Shown one piece after another: positions 1-12,039 of a DNA stretch of 64,000 nucleotides. The stretch spans positions 19,678,501-19,742,500 of the forward strand of contig NC_056540.1 in the NCBI RefSeq assembly GCF_910596095.1, given 5' to 3'. Position numbers and translations under genes: made by a program. The stretch comes from Thunnus maccoyii. Lineage: Eukaryota; Chordata; Actinopteri; Scombriformes; Scombridae. Below the pieces are notes generated by a model that did not search any database, had not been told where the DNA came from, and saw only the letters and a list, made by a program, of their open reading frames with translations. Every line of letters begins with the position of its first letter. Position 1 is the stretch's first letter.

Positions 1-3000
1 AAAATACAGAATAAATAAAAATACAGTGGAAACCAGAGATAAAACCACAACATAATATAATATTTGCTGAGTATACAAAGTTCAAGGATGTGAATGTGAT
101 GTAATTACACTGTTGATATAGTAATATATATTAGAATCTGAATTAGATTTATTCACCAAGTTGCAAGTACAAGGAATTCAATGTGGTCCAAATGTCAACA
201 GAAAAAGCAATAAACATGAACATTGAACTATAAAAATAAACACAAACAGTGTAAGAGAGAGGGATGTGTACGCATACTGACATGATAAAAACTGTGTGCA
301 AAAAAGCAGCATATAAATTGATGTATGAATACAAATGTTGATATAAATATAAATATGAGTGAAAATAAACTATGTGTGTGTATTAACAGGATATATATGT
401 ACAGTTAACAACTAAAAAATAAAATCTGTATACGTCTACACAGTGCAGGACAGACACAATAGACACAATATGAACGTGAATGACATATGAAGGTGAAGTG
501 AAGCTGCTGTATTTACAGTCTTTTTCTGTCCTTGTTAAAGTTGGCTGTTGCCTGGAGGAAGAAACTGTGGAGGCGGCAGGTCGTCCTGGTTCTGGGATCT
601 GATTTTCCTCTCGGAGGGGAGTTTTTCAAAGAGATTCTGGCAGCAGTGAAAAGGGTCAGACATGATGTTACGCACTCTCTTTCGGGAGTTGCTAATGCTT
701 GCGAGGGAGGGAAGTGCGAGTGAGATGATCTTCTCTGTGTGATGATGCAGAGCCAAACCACACAGCGATGGAGGAGGAGATTATTGATTTAATGATGTCT
801 GTGCAGAACTGCTCCAGAAACCACAATAATGCAGCTCAGTTTCTTGATATTATTTTGGTTTATTTGACATAAAGGGACACAACTACACACTTTCAAGGAT
901 GACACAATAAAATTTATGCTGTCTCTTCATTTTGGTCTTCAGTGTAAAGAGAGTAAAGATTAGATCTGCAAACAATTGTCAACTGATAAATTAATCTCCA
1001 AGTATTTTGATAATCAATCATTTTTAGTCATTTTCTAAAGAAAAAATATCCAAACTCTCTGATTCCAGCTTCTTAAGTGTGAATATTTCCTGGTTTCTTC
1101 TATGATAGTACATATATCTATATATCTTTGGGTTGTGGATTGATGATTGTGACAAAACAAGACATTTGAGGACGTCACCTTGGGCAACTAATTGATTAAT
1201 CGAGAAATAATTGTTGGTTGCAGCCCTAGTAAAGATGTAAGAGTCCAGGAGTCCAGATGAAAAGGTGACATCATCTTATCATTAATAAAATCACTGTGTG
1301 TCACACAGTAAAAAATACATTATAAAAATTACATAGTAGGTATAAACTGAACAATTTTAAGGTCCCTTAAGTCATAATTTGGCCTATTTTTTTAATGCGA
1401 AAGCACATTATTCTGGGTGATAGAACATATTGCTGCATTAAGGGGCCCGGTGGCAAGTATGAGCGATGACTGGATCCCAGTTAATCCTCCAGTTCCTCTG
1501 ATCCTCTGTGCAATGTGCAGTAACCACCAGGTCTGCATGTTGATTAAACACAAATCATTCAGGAATATACAACATATAATCACATAACTGAAATAATAAA
1601 AGTCTCAAAACTATAATTTTTATACAGAACTTCTTCTCAAGACAGGGCCTGTTGATAATGAAATAAAGTGGGACTCATTTTAGGCCATTGTCATGTCAGA
1701 TGGTATTTGGCTTTAATGATGCAAACCAGCTGACACACAGCAATGCTGGAGCTTTGAGGGGGATCTGGGGATCTGGAGATCTGGGGTTCGGGGGTGGTTA
1801 CCCGCTTCGCCTGCTTCAATTTAAAGTTTTTATTTATACAGCCCAAAATAACAAATCACAAATTTGCCTCAGGAGGCTTTACAATCTGTACAGCATACAA
1901 CACCCTGTGAATATCAACAATCCTCCGAATAAGGAATTTACAGTTATTAGTGCGTAACTCGGCCCTGCTAGCACCACAAAACCTAAAAGGACAAGTACCC
2001 ATGTTGGTATTAAACTACAGTCGGCAACACTGGAACTTTTACATTGTCTGTATAGCTATACTTCCTATATTTGTACAGAGCAGCTCCTTTCCTCACTTAG
2101 TAACACTTTCATCTCTAAATAAACATATTTTATCTTCATCTTCAGCATCAGATTGGCTGTAAAATGTCTTCCACAAGAATGATGATAATCAAATCTGAAT
2201 CAAGTGTATTGTTAAACAATATTAAAACAAAGAAGGAATATGACTAGTTTTCAATATCTTTCAATATACGTACACACAGCAGCCCACGTAGTAACACACT
2301 GAGATGTTTCACTGACTTATAGGCTAAAAATGACACTACAGCTGTGTTTTCAAAAAATCTGATATGAATCACAAGTTGTCCAAACAGTTTATTATACTGT
2401 ATGTTGAAATATGAGTCTGAATGAAAGTTACGACATGTAATAAATATGCACTCCGGTAAATCCTAATATTATATAAGATACTTTAATGCTTAAATTCTCC
2501 TTCACAAGAGGAGAAATTTGAGCATGTTGGAGTCTTGTTATGGCACAAATTTCAGCGTCTGAGTCAAAAAGAAAACAGAAGAATGAATTTGAACTTTTAG
2601 TCATAGGCTTATGTGTTATTAAACCAACGTTATCAACAAAGGAATGCAGTGCAATTAGAAGCATAAAGGGAGGAGAATCAACTGGATCAGTGCTGCTGAA
2701 AGCAAAATGTGATTTTTGTTTTTGTCTCTTTGCTTTTGTGTTTTATGTAGTTTTGTCTCTTATAATTTGTTTTGTCTCCATTCCTTTATAGGCCTCCTGT
2801 TTAAAAACGTAAGTCTCTCCTTGTCTCCCTTTGTCATGTCTTGTATGTCCTGTCAATTACTTAGTTTGCACTTTCAATAAAACAAAAAAAATGTTTTTAA
2901 AAGTAAGAGCGGAGGAGGAATGAGCAGACACACTGACAGGCTGTGATTGGCTGCTGCCTCAGGTGAGTCAACCTGCAGGTACAATGTGGAGATAACAAGC

Positions 3001-4870
3001 AGCAGGCTCTCTGATCTCCTCCTGCTCCTACTGGTACCCGCATCCTCCGCCTGACATGAGCGAGCACGCCCAGACCACAACTATGCCCTCACCTATTACC
3101 TCCTAGACCACCAACCACAATTACGCCACCGCTCATCTACGCTCCCCTTCACCTCTATACCTCAGTCTAATCCAACCTCCCTGCAGACAACTCCTCTCAC
3201 ACCGTAGATGATGTTTCAACCTGTTTCGCTGAACAAAATGACCCTTATCAGAGCCGAATAGTTTCTCCTTTAAAATCTCCCTCCTCTTTCCTCCGGTGCA
3301 TTGCATTCTATTGTTAAACAATCTCTAATTTTATCATATAAATTCTTCTATTTACATATTCAATGATCTGTTTTCTGTGATATAATGTATAGTTATGTGT
3401 AGTGTAGTGTAGTTTTATTTTCATTTATTTAGGACAACACAGATTGTGTTTACATGTGTATTAGTGTCCTGGTTATGATCTGGTGTTTGGAGTATCTCTG
3501 TTCTGTGTTGCACATGTAAACCTGGATAAACCCTTATCCTGGGTTTGAAATATGCTACTTGGAGTAGGCCAACAGAAACCAGGATACTGTGGCATGTAAA
3601 CACCTGATCCAGGTCTCTCAACATTCTCTGTTAGCAGAGAAATGAGCGGCTGAGATGTTGAGGAATCAAGACACAGCTGGAAAATGGTTATGATCAGAGA
3701 CCTGGATACTGTTAGAATCATGTAAACAGGGATGTGAACAACCAGGTTTCTCATGTTTCATGTAAACATTATATCCAGAATATGATCAAAACCAGGATAC
3801 TTGTGTGCATGTAAAAGCACTCACGGACGTATTAACAACATGTGGCAGGGTTAGCTCGACAGCTAATTTGCACCTGTAGACCTAACACAACTAAAAATTG
3901 TACAAATGGATAAAACACATCATACATAGTGCAGTTGCAAACAAAATAGGAGGGAAAATTTGAGAAAATGTATCACAACTGTTTGTCCAAACAATGTTAA
4001 ACATACAATACAATCAGACAGGTTTAAAACACTATAAACAAGTCAGTCTATAAAAAAAGTAACTCATGAACACTATCTAAATAGATTTTAACCACGTTTT
4101 AAGTATGATTTTAAAAATGCTGGACTGCTCTCACAGAAAAAACTGATTTTTTTCCCATGTGCTGCATTCATATGGGACGACACAGTTGACTCTGACTACT
4201 TCTGATTTCCTGGTGGCACTGTCCATAAGTTTATCAGCTTAAAGGAGGAGTACAGAACCTTAAATATGGGACACAAATCGATATAATGTATAAAGCTTTA
4301 TCTCTGAATGATATGATAGAGGTGGTAATAACTGGGTTTGTTATAGAGTACTTCTTTATAAAGTGAGTGTGGCTTTAATGAGGAAACTCAAGTTTGGGAT
4401 CAACTTGTAACTAAAGTCTGAGAGAATTATTGCATGCAAGTAGAATTTTGCAGCATCCAGTAGATTTTATTAGATTATGTTGTAAACTTTGCACAACATG
4501 CTTTGGCAATACTGTACTTACTTACAGCGATGCAAATAAAGTAAAAGATTTGAATCTGGATACGTTTTTACAAATAAGAATAATTGAACTATCTCCGAAA
4601 GAGACTTGTGACTGATATCTCCACCTGTTGACTTTGCAGATATTGTTTCTCATGTGTGAACTGTGAATCTTTTATCAAGCTTTATGTCCTTCAGTGGACT
4701 GAGACAGATGAGTCTCATGTTTCTGTTGGAGATAACACTGCTTGTTTATTCTGTAAATTTAAAAAAAAGTTCTTTGTGTTCACAAGAGATGTTAAAAAAC
4801 TCACACTTTCCTGTTAGTTTAACAGAAATCAGCAAACACACATGAAGCTTCTTTACACTGCCCATATTGA
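1..4870. other. Gene-free, repeat-derived region
   Basis: I found no reading frame here with a recognisable domain or a plausible exon chain. Positions about 146-850 resemble a common teleost dispersed repeat: a region reading like 'caagtacaaggaattca' followed by 'gttgcctggaggaagaaact'. Positions about 965-1235 are an AT-rich repeat with 'attgattaatcgag' that recurs near 29.6, 36.9, 48.5 and 54.1 kb. Positions about 1810-1920 resemble another widespread fish repeat ('gcctcaggaggctttacaat'). Positions about 3480-3830 carry several copies of CATGTAAAC. Repeat assignments rest on similarity within the window and general familiarity with fish repeats, not on a database search. Confidence 0.5.
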
Positions 4871-4876
4871 ACTCAA

Positions 4877-4937
4877 TCTCTCTCTCTTTCTATGTCTTTT
4901 ATTTCTCTCTGTCTCTCTCTCTCACACACACACACAG
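4877..4937. repeat. (CT)n/(CA)n low-complexity tract
   Basis: An imperfect pyrimidine-rich CT tract passes directly into a short (CA)n run. This is a simple sequence repeat with no gene content. Confidence 0.85.
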
Positions 4938-5528
4938 GAATGCTGATACCATCTAACAACACACATTCGTGGGACAGATAGCGTCCAATACCTGCTTCAA
5001 CACAGCTGCTGCTACAAAAGCAGGGAGGAAACCATGGCTGGAGTATTAGAAAAACATGAGTCCGAACGCAGAGAAAGCAAGGTGGAAAAATACAGGAAGT
5101 ACTGATACAAGTGCAGAGACTGAAAGAGACAAGAGGGAGATTGATGACATAGTGAGAGGTGCAGAGGGATGGAGAGAGTGTGATGTGAGCTACCAGTTGA
5201 AAATACATATGTATATATAAGGTTAGATTCAAGCTTTAACTGCACAAGAACAGACAGAGAAATAATCAAAGAGACACATGAAGCAGCAACAGTGTTTCTG
5301 CCTCTGCATGACGACACGTTTTTGGGGGTTTCTGATGAGCACAGAGCTCTAAAAAGCTGATTTTGTAGTACATATATATTTTCTGTATCGTGATGCATGA
5401 CTCACTCTGTCCTTTTCTCTCTCTCTCTCCCTCTGTCTCCCTAATCTGGCAGCTATATTTAGTACTGGCATAATGCCCTTCAAGACAGAAAGGTTGGCAG
5501 CAGCATTTATGCTCCTCTCCTTATTATA

Positions 5529-5614
5529 TCTCCTCTCCTCTCCTCTCCTCTCCTCTCCTCTCCTCTCCTCTCCTCTCCTCTCCTGTCCTCTCCTCTCCTC
5601 TCCTCTCCTCTCCT
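5529..5614. repeat. (TCTCC)n pentanucleotide satellite
   Basis: About 17 tandem copies of the pentamer TCTCC, with a single TCCTG variant in the middle. One strand is pure pyrimidine, so the tract could adopt triplex (H-DNA) structure. Reading frames through it (repeated Leu-Leu-Ser-Ser-Pro) are artefacts of the repeat. Confidence 0.95.
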
Positions 5615-5959
5615 CCTCTTTCTCTGGAATCCACCTCCATCACTCACAGTCAGGTTGACCGAATTAAACTGCTGCGAATAAAAATGCTATCAATCATCAT
5701 CAGTAATAATGACATGCAAGCTTATCATGTTATAACCACGCTGTCATTAACACAGTTACCCTGCCTTTGGTCTAAAGTCTGCTCCGTGATGTAAGGACAC
5801 AAATGTGAGAAACGAACATCATATTGCATGAAACTTTCATCATCATCATGGTCATCATTGGCGTCATCAGCGTCATCATTGATGTCAGAGGAGGCAAAAG
5901 CACAGCGCTCAGCAACACAGAACAGAAAGCCATGTGTTCAGACAATATCCTCTATAACA

Positions 5960-5960
5960 G

Positions 5961-5994
<34 letters not shown>

Positions 5995-7380
5995 TGTAGC
6001 AAATACACAGACTTCACAGTGTAGGCAGTAGGGGAAGGAGTACTACATAAGGAAAAGTACAAGTAAAAGCAATGCAGTCAAAATGTTACTTAGTAAAAGT
6101 AATTGGTCAATATGTAAATATTCTACTATTGTGTAGTTTATTCTATGAAAAAGGCATCATATGTTACGAACTGTTCATATGTTTTGTTGAAAAAATCTTA
6201 ATCTGCAAAATAACTAGTTAATGTAGCTGTGAAATAGTACAAAGTACAAAATTCCCTTCTAAAATAAAGTGGAGTTGAAGTATTAAAGTAACATCTTGTT
6301 TGCCTCCTTTTATTCTACACATGTATTTCTGTTTAATGTTCTTAATGTCTCTCTTTTGTTCTTTATCTCTTTAATGTGAAGCACTTTGAGCTGCATTTTG
6401 TTTGAAAGGTTCTATACAGATTAAGTTATTTTTATTATTATTAACATAGTACCTCAAAGTTGTACTTCAGTACAGTACTTGGGTACATGTATTCAGTTAT
6501 GTTCACACGTACAGTATGGGGATGCACACCTTTGTACTCGTCCAGCTTCTGACTCAGCAGTACAGATGAGAGGAGGGGAGGGAACAATATTGTGTCTCAT
6601 AACATCACATCACATCACATCACACACGCTGTCTCCGTCCCCAACTCCCAGGGTGGCACTGTAATCAAAAATGCCTGTTTACCTTTCATTACCGTCAAAC
6701 GACAGATTAAAACAAAGGGAACGGAGGAGAGGGAGGAGAGATGATGTCAAACCAGAGGGACGTCAGATGGGGACATCAGAGCAGATAAACAGTGACAGGA
6801 AGAGGGCGACAGGTTTATACGAAAAATAAGACATTTCCTTTAATAACATCTGTAACATCACGGTTGTATCATTTTCAATATATTTGACGATGCAGTATAC
6901 ACTTTTATGCGGACATTGACTTGATTAATTGGCATTTATAGTATACTAATACAACATGAAACTGCATTGTTTTCTACAAAGACATCATAATAGGGCACAA
7001 ATGGTGTAGCAGCAAAAAAAGAGTGTAGTTTTTCTTTATACATAGGCTACAGTCGTACAATGTACTTGCAGAGAAGAGAGTTGTTAAGTACAGCTATAAT
7101 GAAGTTACTAATACATTTCTAAAGTATGCACTATGTCATACACAAGGTCATGGCTGGATATTAGAGATTATAAAATGTTATACACTTTAGTAAGGGGTCT
7201 CTATAGGCTGCTAAGATATTGGAGGCTAGAACAGGGCTACCTTTACAGTACAATGTAGTGTGCAGATACAAAGCACATTGATGTTTGATACTGACACAGG
7301 ATCAAGATACTGATACAAAGCTCTCAAAGAGTTGTGATGCTGAAATCACTGGAGGTCCCAGTGTGTCCTGATGGAATATA
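5960..7380. other. Gene-free region with short microsatellites and a dispersed repeat
   Basis: A (CT)n(CA)n run lies at about 5960-5995 and an (ATCAC)n run at 6601-6623. Positions about 6010-6300 contain a degenerate copy of the 'acaagtaaaagcaatgcagt' type repeat whose better copies lie at 33.5, 35.8 and 46.8 kb. No exon chain or RNA gene was recognised. Confidence 0.5.
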
Positions 7381-8498
7381 CACCGATCAGCTACAACATT
7401 AAAACCACCTGCCTAATATTGTGAGGGTCTCCCTTGTGCCGCAAAAACACCTCTGACTCGTCTAGGCATGGACTCCACAAGACCTCTGAAGGTGTCCTCT
7501 GGTATCTGGCACCAAGGCAGCAGAACCTTTAAGTCCTGTAATTTGCGAGGTGGGGCCTCCATGAATCATTTTCCCAGCACATCCCACAGATGCTGGATTG
7601 GATTGAGATCTGGGGAACTTGGAGGCAAAGGCAACACCTTGAACTCTTTGTTATGTTCTTCAAACCATTCCCAAACAATTTTTGCAGTGTGGCAGGGTGC
7701 ATTATCCTGCTGAAAGAGGCCACTGCCATGAGGGAATACCGTTGCCATGAACGGGTGTACTTGGTCTGCAACAATGTTTAGGGAGGTGGTATGTGTCAAA
7801 GTAACATCCACATGAATGCCAGGACTGAAGGTCTCCCAACACAACATTGTCCAGAGCATCACATTGCCTCTGGTGGCTTGTCTTCTTCCCATAGTGCATC
7901 CTGGTGGTATCTCTTCCCCACGTAGATGATGCACACGCACCTGACTGTCCGTCCATGTAAAAGAAAACATGATTCATCAGACCAGGCCACCTTGTTCAAT
8001 TGCTCCATGGTCCAGTTCTGACGCTCACGTGCCCATAGTAGGCACTTTTGGCAGTGGACAGGGGTCATCATGGGCATTCTGACCGGTCTGTGGCTGTGCA
8101 GACCCATAGAGCAACTGCTGCAGTAGCTCTTCTTTGGGATTAGACCAGATGGGCTAGACTTTGCTCCCCATGTGAATCAATGAGCCTTGGGCGCCCATGA
8201 CCCTGTCGTCAGTTCACCAGTTGTCCTTCCTTGGACCACTTTTGGTAGGTTCTGACCACTGCATACTGGGAAGACCCACAGATTCTCTGACCCAGTTGTC
8301 TAGCCATCACAGTTTGGCCCAAAGTTGCTCGGATCCTTACGCTTGCCCATTTTTCCTGCTTCCAACACATCGTCTTCAAGAACTGATGGTTCACTTGCTG
8401 CCTAATATGTCCCACCCCTTGACAGGTGCCACTGTAACAAGATCATTGGTGTTATTCACTTCAGGTGTCGGTGGTTTTAATGTTGTGGCTGATTGGTA
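7381..8498 (-). mobile_element. Degenerate Tc1/mariner-type DNA transposon
   Basis: The element is bounded by imperfect terminal inverted repeats of about 28 bp (left 7381-7409, right about 8470-8498, sharing the core ACATTAAAACCACC). It is flanked by TA dinucleotides at 7379-7380 and 8499-8500, the Tc1/mariner target-site duplication. The minus strand carries pieces of transposase in different frames: an N-terminal helix-turn-helix-like part (8209-8415), a middle piece with a WSDES-type first catalytic motif (7859-8107) and the C-terminal half with QQDNAPCHTA and SPDLNPI (7566-7970). Frame changes between pieces and a Gln where Tc1 DD34E enzymes carry the last catalytic Glu (NPIQ instead of NPIE) show it is inactive. 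At 1.1 kb it is also shorter than a typical full Tc1 element. Confidence 0.93.
7566..8415 (-). pseudogene. Broken Tc1-like transposase
   Basis: Transposase remnants read on the minus strand in at least three frames. The DDE-domain half (7566-7970, 134 codons open) is best preserved, with the second Asp in DNAPCHTA and the SPDLNP motif. The third catalytic position appears as Gln. The DNA-binding N-terminus survives only as a short open frame at 8209-8415. Nothing suggests a functional product. It is a genomic fossil inside the transposon. Confidence 0.88.
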
Positions 8499-8919
8499 TA
8501 ACATTAGTCACTATTATTAGTTGGAATTAGTGCTTTAACATAGAAAAATTTGGTCACAAGAAGTAACAACCGGAGTTGTAAATGCATATGTTGATATCTC
8601 AGCACCTCAACTCTTTCAGGTGGAATGTGTTTGATATGTCGTACATATCTACATGAGTGGAGTCCATTTGCTGCTTCAGTTCTGCCCTCATTACAATTTT
8701 CTCCAGTGGAACGATGTACAGTGTGTGCTTTGCAATCTCAAACACAAGTGCAATCTGTACTGGAGTTCAGGGACTCGTAGCTTTCCCAAAACATTGATTT
8801 ACTCATTCACAAAATGTTATATTATAAAAACAAATATAGGCTGGAAAATAGATCAATTTATGCACCTAATAAATGTTTGTGCAAATTTGAGAGTGAGCTA
8901 GCAAAACTTAAATTTCAGT

Positions 8920-9485
8920 AATAGTTTAACATTTTGGGAAATATACTAATTTGCTTTCTTAACGTGAGTTAGATGAGAAGATTGTTATCAGCAACCACCA
9001 ACAGCTAGAAAAGGTAAGAATCTGCCAACCAGAATCTCTAAAGCACACTAATTAACATATTATAGGCTTGTGTCATTTTTAAAAACACAAAACACAAAAA
9101 GTATAACAATGACAATTCAACATTTTACAGAGGATTTTTGTGCCAGACTATTGCCAAGCACAGTAACCTCCTGGAGTCTCCACTGGTTGCAACTGACAAG
9201 AAATAGTCCAGCACATAACCCCCTAAAATTGGCAAATTTTTGTTTTTGCAGTTCTGTTTTTTCTGTTTGTTTTGTTTGTTTGTTTTTTAATAGATTTAAC
9301 ATGTTAATTAATGAGCTTTAGAGGTACTAAGCTAAGCTAAGCTAAGCTCAGCTCAGCTCAGCTAAGCTCAGCTAAGCTAAGCTAAGCTAAGCTAACTAGC
9401 TGCTGTCTGCAGCTTGATATTTACCATACAGACTGTAATTCTCAGCAATAAAGTGAACAAGCATATTTCCCAAAATGTTGAACAA
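8920..9485. repeat. Dispersed repeat, copy 1 (contains AGCTA array)
   Basis: This stretch shares extended similarity with 22290-22870. Examples are 'atttgctttctt', 'tttgtgccaggctatt'-like text and 'atgttgataactgagcttca'-like text. Both copies end in a phrase about cells of the type 'catatttccc'. It is a diverged interspersed repeat of teleost type without coding potential. Confidence 0.6.
9329..9394. repeat. (AGCTA)n / (AGCTC)n pentamer array
   Basis: About 13 tandem pentamers alternate between AGCTA and AGCTC. Each contains the palindrome AGCT, so either strand can form staggered small hairpins. The array sits inside the dispersed repeat at 8920-9485. The second copy near 22.4 and 22.75 kb has only a few such units. 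Confidence 0.95.
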
Positions 9486-12039
9486 TTTCTTTAAAGCCAA
9501 GAATTGTCACAATTAGTTTGCAGCTACAAAGGTTTTGGGAAACCATCTCCTGCTCCACATTATCACACAGTGTCTGGTCTGTACTCAGAGGACCAGTTCA
9601 GCTCTCCTCATAGGAAAAATGTTTCCCTTCAGATTGCTAAAACGCACTCCGAAAACTCCTATAAGCTCCTCTAACCGGTGATAATCACTACAGATCTGCT
9701 GCAGCTCCACATCGCTACACCAGAGACTGCGCTTATTGCTAAATGTAAATAAAAACATAATTATCTTAGCGAGGTCTGAAATAACACAGGGAAAGTAACA
9801 ACAATGCTCTAATACTTGGTCATTAATATGTTATCATATAGAGGTAGTGATTGAAGCATTGATTGACAGTAATAACAAACACTGGACAATAAACTTGAGC
9901 GTGGAAAAAATAATCTCACCTCAGGAGAGTATAAATACAGAGCTTATCACAATCACTTGAAGTTCTTTTGCTCAAGGCTGCAAAACAGCCATTCGGACTC
10001 TGGTCTGCACGCTGTTTCTGGGTGACTATTATTCAATCAGCAGGAGGACATGAATCCTGGGGGAGAGCACGGACATGAATCATGGAGTCTCATAGCTACT
10101 GATTACCACAGAGCAAAGACGTCACTGTAAATGTTCTCAGTAAAATTTAGCACAGGACACACGCTCTGAAAAGGTCTCAAAAATAGGTTTCAACTCCCTG
10201 ACCTGCCATTATGTGTCCTCTAGGTCTTCACGTCAACACAGCTCTGGCTTTGACAAGCTGTTCAAGGCCTCATCCTTTCGGCCACAGTCACAGTTCAAAT
10301 CCCCGTTCCCACCCGGCAGCCAAGCAGTCATGAACTAACATGGAGTTAAACCGTGAGATTCAGTCAGAATATAAACAAGTTATGTTCCAAATGAATAATA
10401 CTCTTTCCATCGTGGCTCTAACATGCAACAAAAACAACCATGTTTTCTTTTCACTGCACTGGGAACAGTTATTTGCTTGGTTTCTTTGTGCCACAGACAA
10501 GACTGCCCCGGTGATTGTTTGAATTACACATTATAATGTATATAGTCTCCCATTCGTGGCCATGTGTGAGCTGTCTCTGTTTAAATTCAATACATTTGGG
10601 TATCAGTTTAGATGCTGAGTGTGTACATAGTTGGCCACCCAGTGTGACTCTTTATGCAGACGGATTAAAGATGAACAAAAACAAAACAAAGACACATTCT
10701 GCAATATAGAATATCTTCTCAATCAACTTGACAGAATTATAATAAAATATAAAACAGAGGCATATAATACAATATTCAATGAAGACTTTGCAGTAAATTG
10801 CAAATATAAACAACTGACATATTTGCACACTTGGTGTGGCACGAAGAAAAGCTTATGGCTACCTGCATTCATTTCACATTGCATGTGTGCTTGTGTGTAG
10901 ATATGCATGTGTGTGTGTGTGTGTGTGCTTGCTGCAGGACAGGGTGGGTGAGATTGTGTGTGTCGTCTGTGTTCTTGGTGTAAGTGTGAATGTTTGTGTG
11001 TGAAGCAGTGGACTGCCGCCAGGCCTCATTATTGTCATTCTCCTCACTGCCTAAAAGAGAGGCAAAGAGAGGCAAAGCGGCTGCTTTCAATCGAGGAGCC
11101 GAGGAAAGATGGAGACAAAAGGACCAAATTAAACAAATGCCGGAAAGCGGCTTGGAGAGCCAGCCCGTGGTCGTATGCTTTGAATGAGAGAGAACGGCTG
11201 CAGGGATAACCCATCTGGGTCTTTCAGCGGGGGGACCACACAGATACACTCCATCCCAGCATTCAGCTCGACTATAGGTCCATGCACACAGGGGTGCCAG
11301 TTCATGTGCACGTCTTGTGTCCTTCTGGTATGTCTGAGTGTGTATGTGTCCACCTATACTCTGTTTGCAGTTGTTTTTCTAATCCTCCGTGCAAACATTG
11401 GCCTTGACTTGAACCAGGAATCCGTCTCCATGTGCACTTTCCCTGCGAACAACAAATCACAAATTCCACTGTAGCATCAACATGTCGGACACCTGCGTAA
11501 AACCTCGTCCTCGTTGTTCTTGCATGGTGTAATTATTTGTGTTTACACTGTTTTCTTGTATTGAAGTTCAACTGCAGATCAAAAGAGTCCAACCACTGAA
11601 CCACAGTAGGACAGGTTTGTGTCTACCAGGAAAGATTTTTTTAAATATCCCTCTCCTCCTAGTCTCTCTAAGTCGCCATTATGCTGCCACCTTCATCGTG
11701 CCACTCATGGGATGTGTTTTGTGACTCTACATGTCTATAGACGCATTTACATGTGGACTGACAGAAGCTTTGCCACAGAAGCAAGGAGGTGGTGAGATGT
11801 TTGACTGCACACACACGTACACGTAGATCTACAGTATATTAAGGATGTAATACTGCACTTGTTGCTTAACTAGAGCGCTACTACAGGTTCATGCGTGTGC
11901 GTCTGCTAATATTTCCTTCCGTTTGAGGTACTGGATGTCCAAGCGTCTGTATTCTTCATGGCACTGATGCTTAGAGTGGGTGATGAATCAGCAGGGATTT
12001 GGTGGAGAGAAGGAGACGAAAGGGAAGCTGGTGGACACA
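9486..12039. other. Gene-free region downstream of vegfb
   Basis: No exon chain, RNA gene or clear transposon was recognised. A (GT)n run lies at about 10908-10928. The part nearest 12039 should hold the vegfb 3' untranslated region, but I could not place its poly(A) site with confidence. Confidence 0.45.

Noticed and set aside
9329-9394. Possible CRISPR-like array
   Set aside because: The five-base AGCTA/AGCTC units are contiguous with no spacers. It is a simple satellite inside a dispersed repeat in a vertebrate genome.
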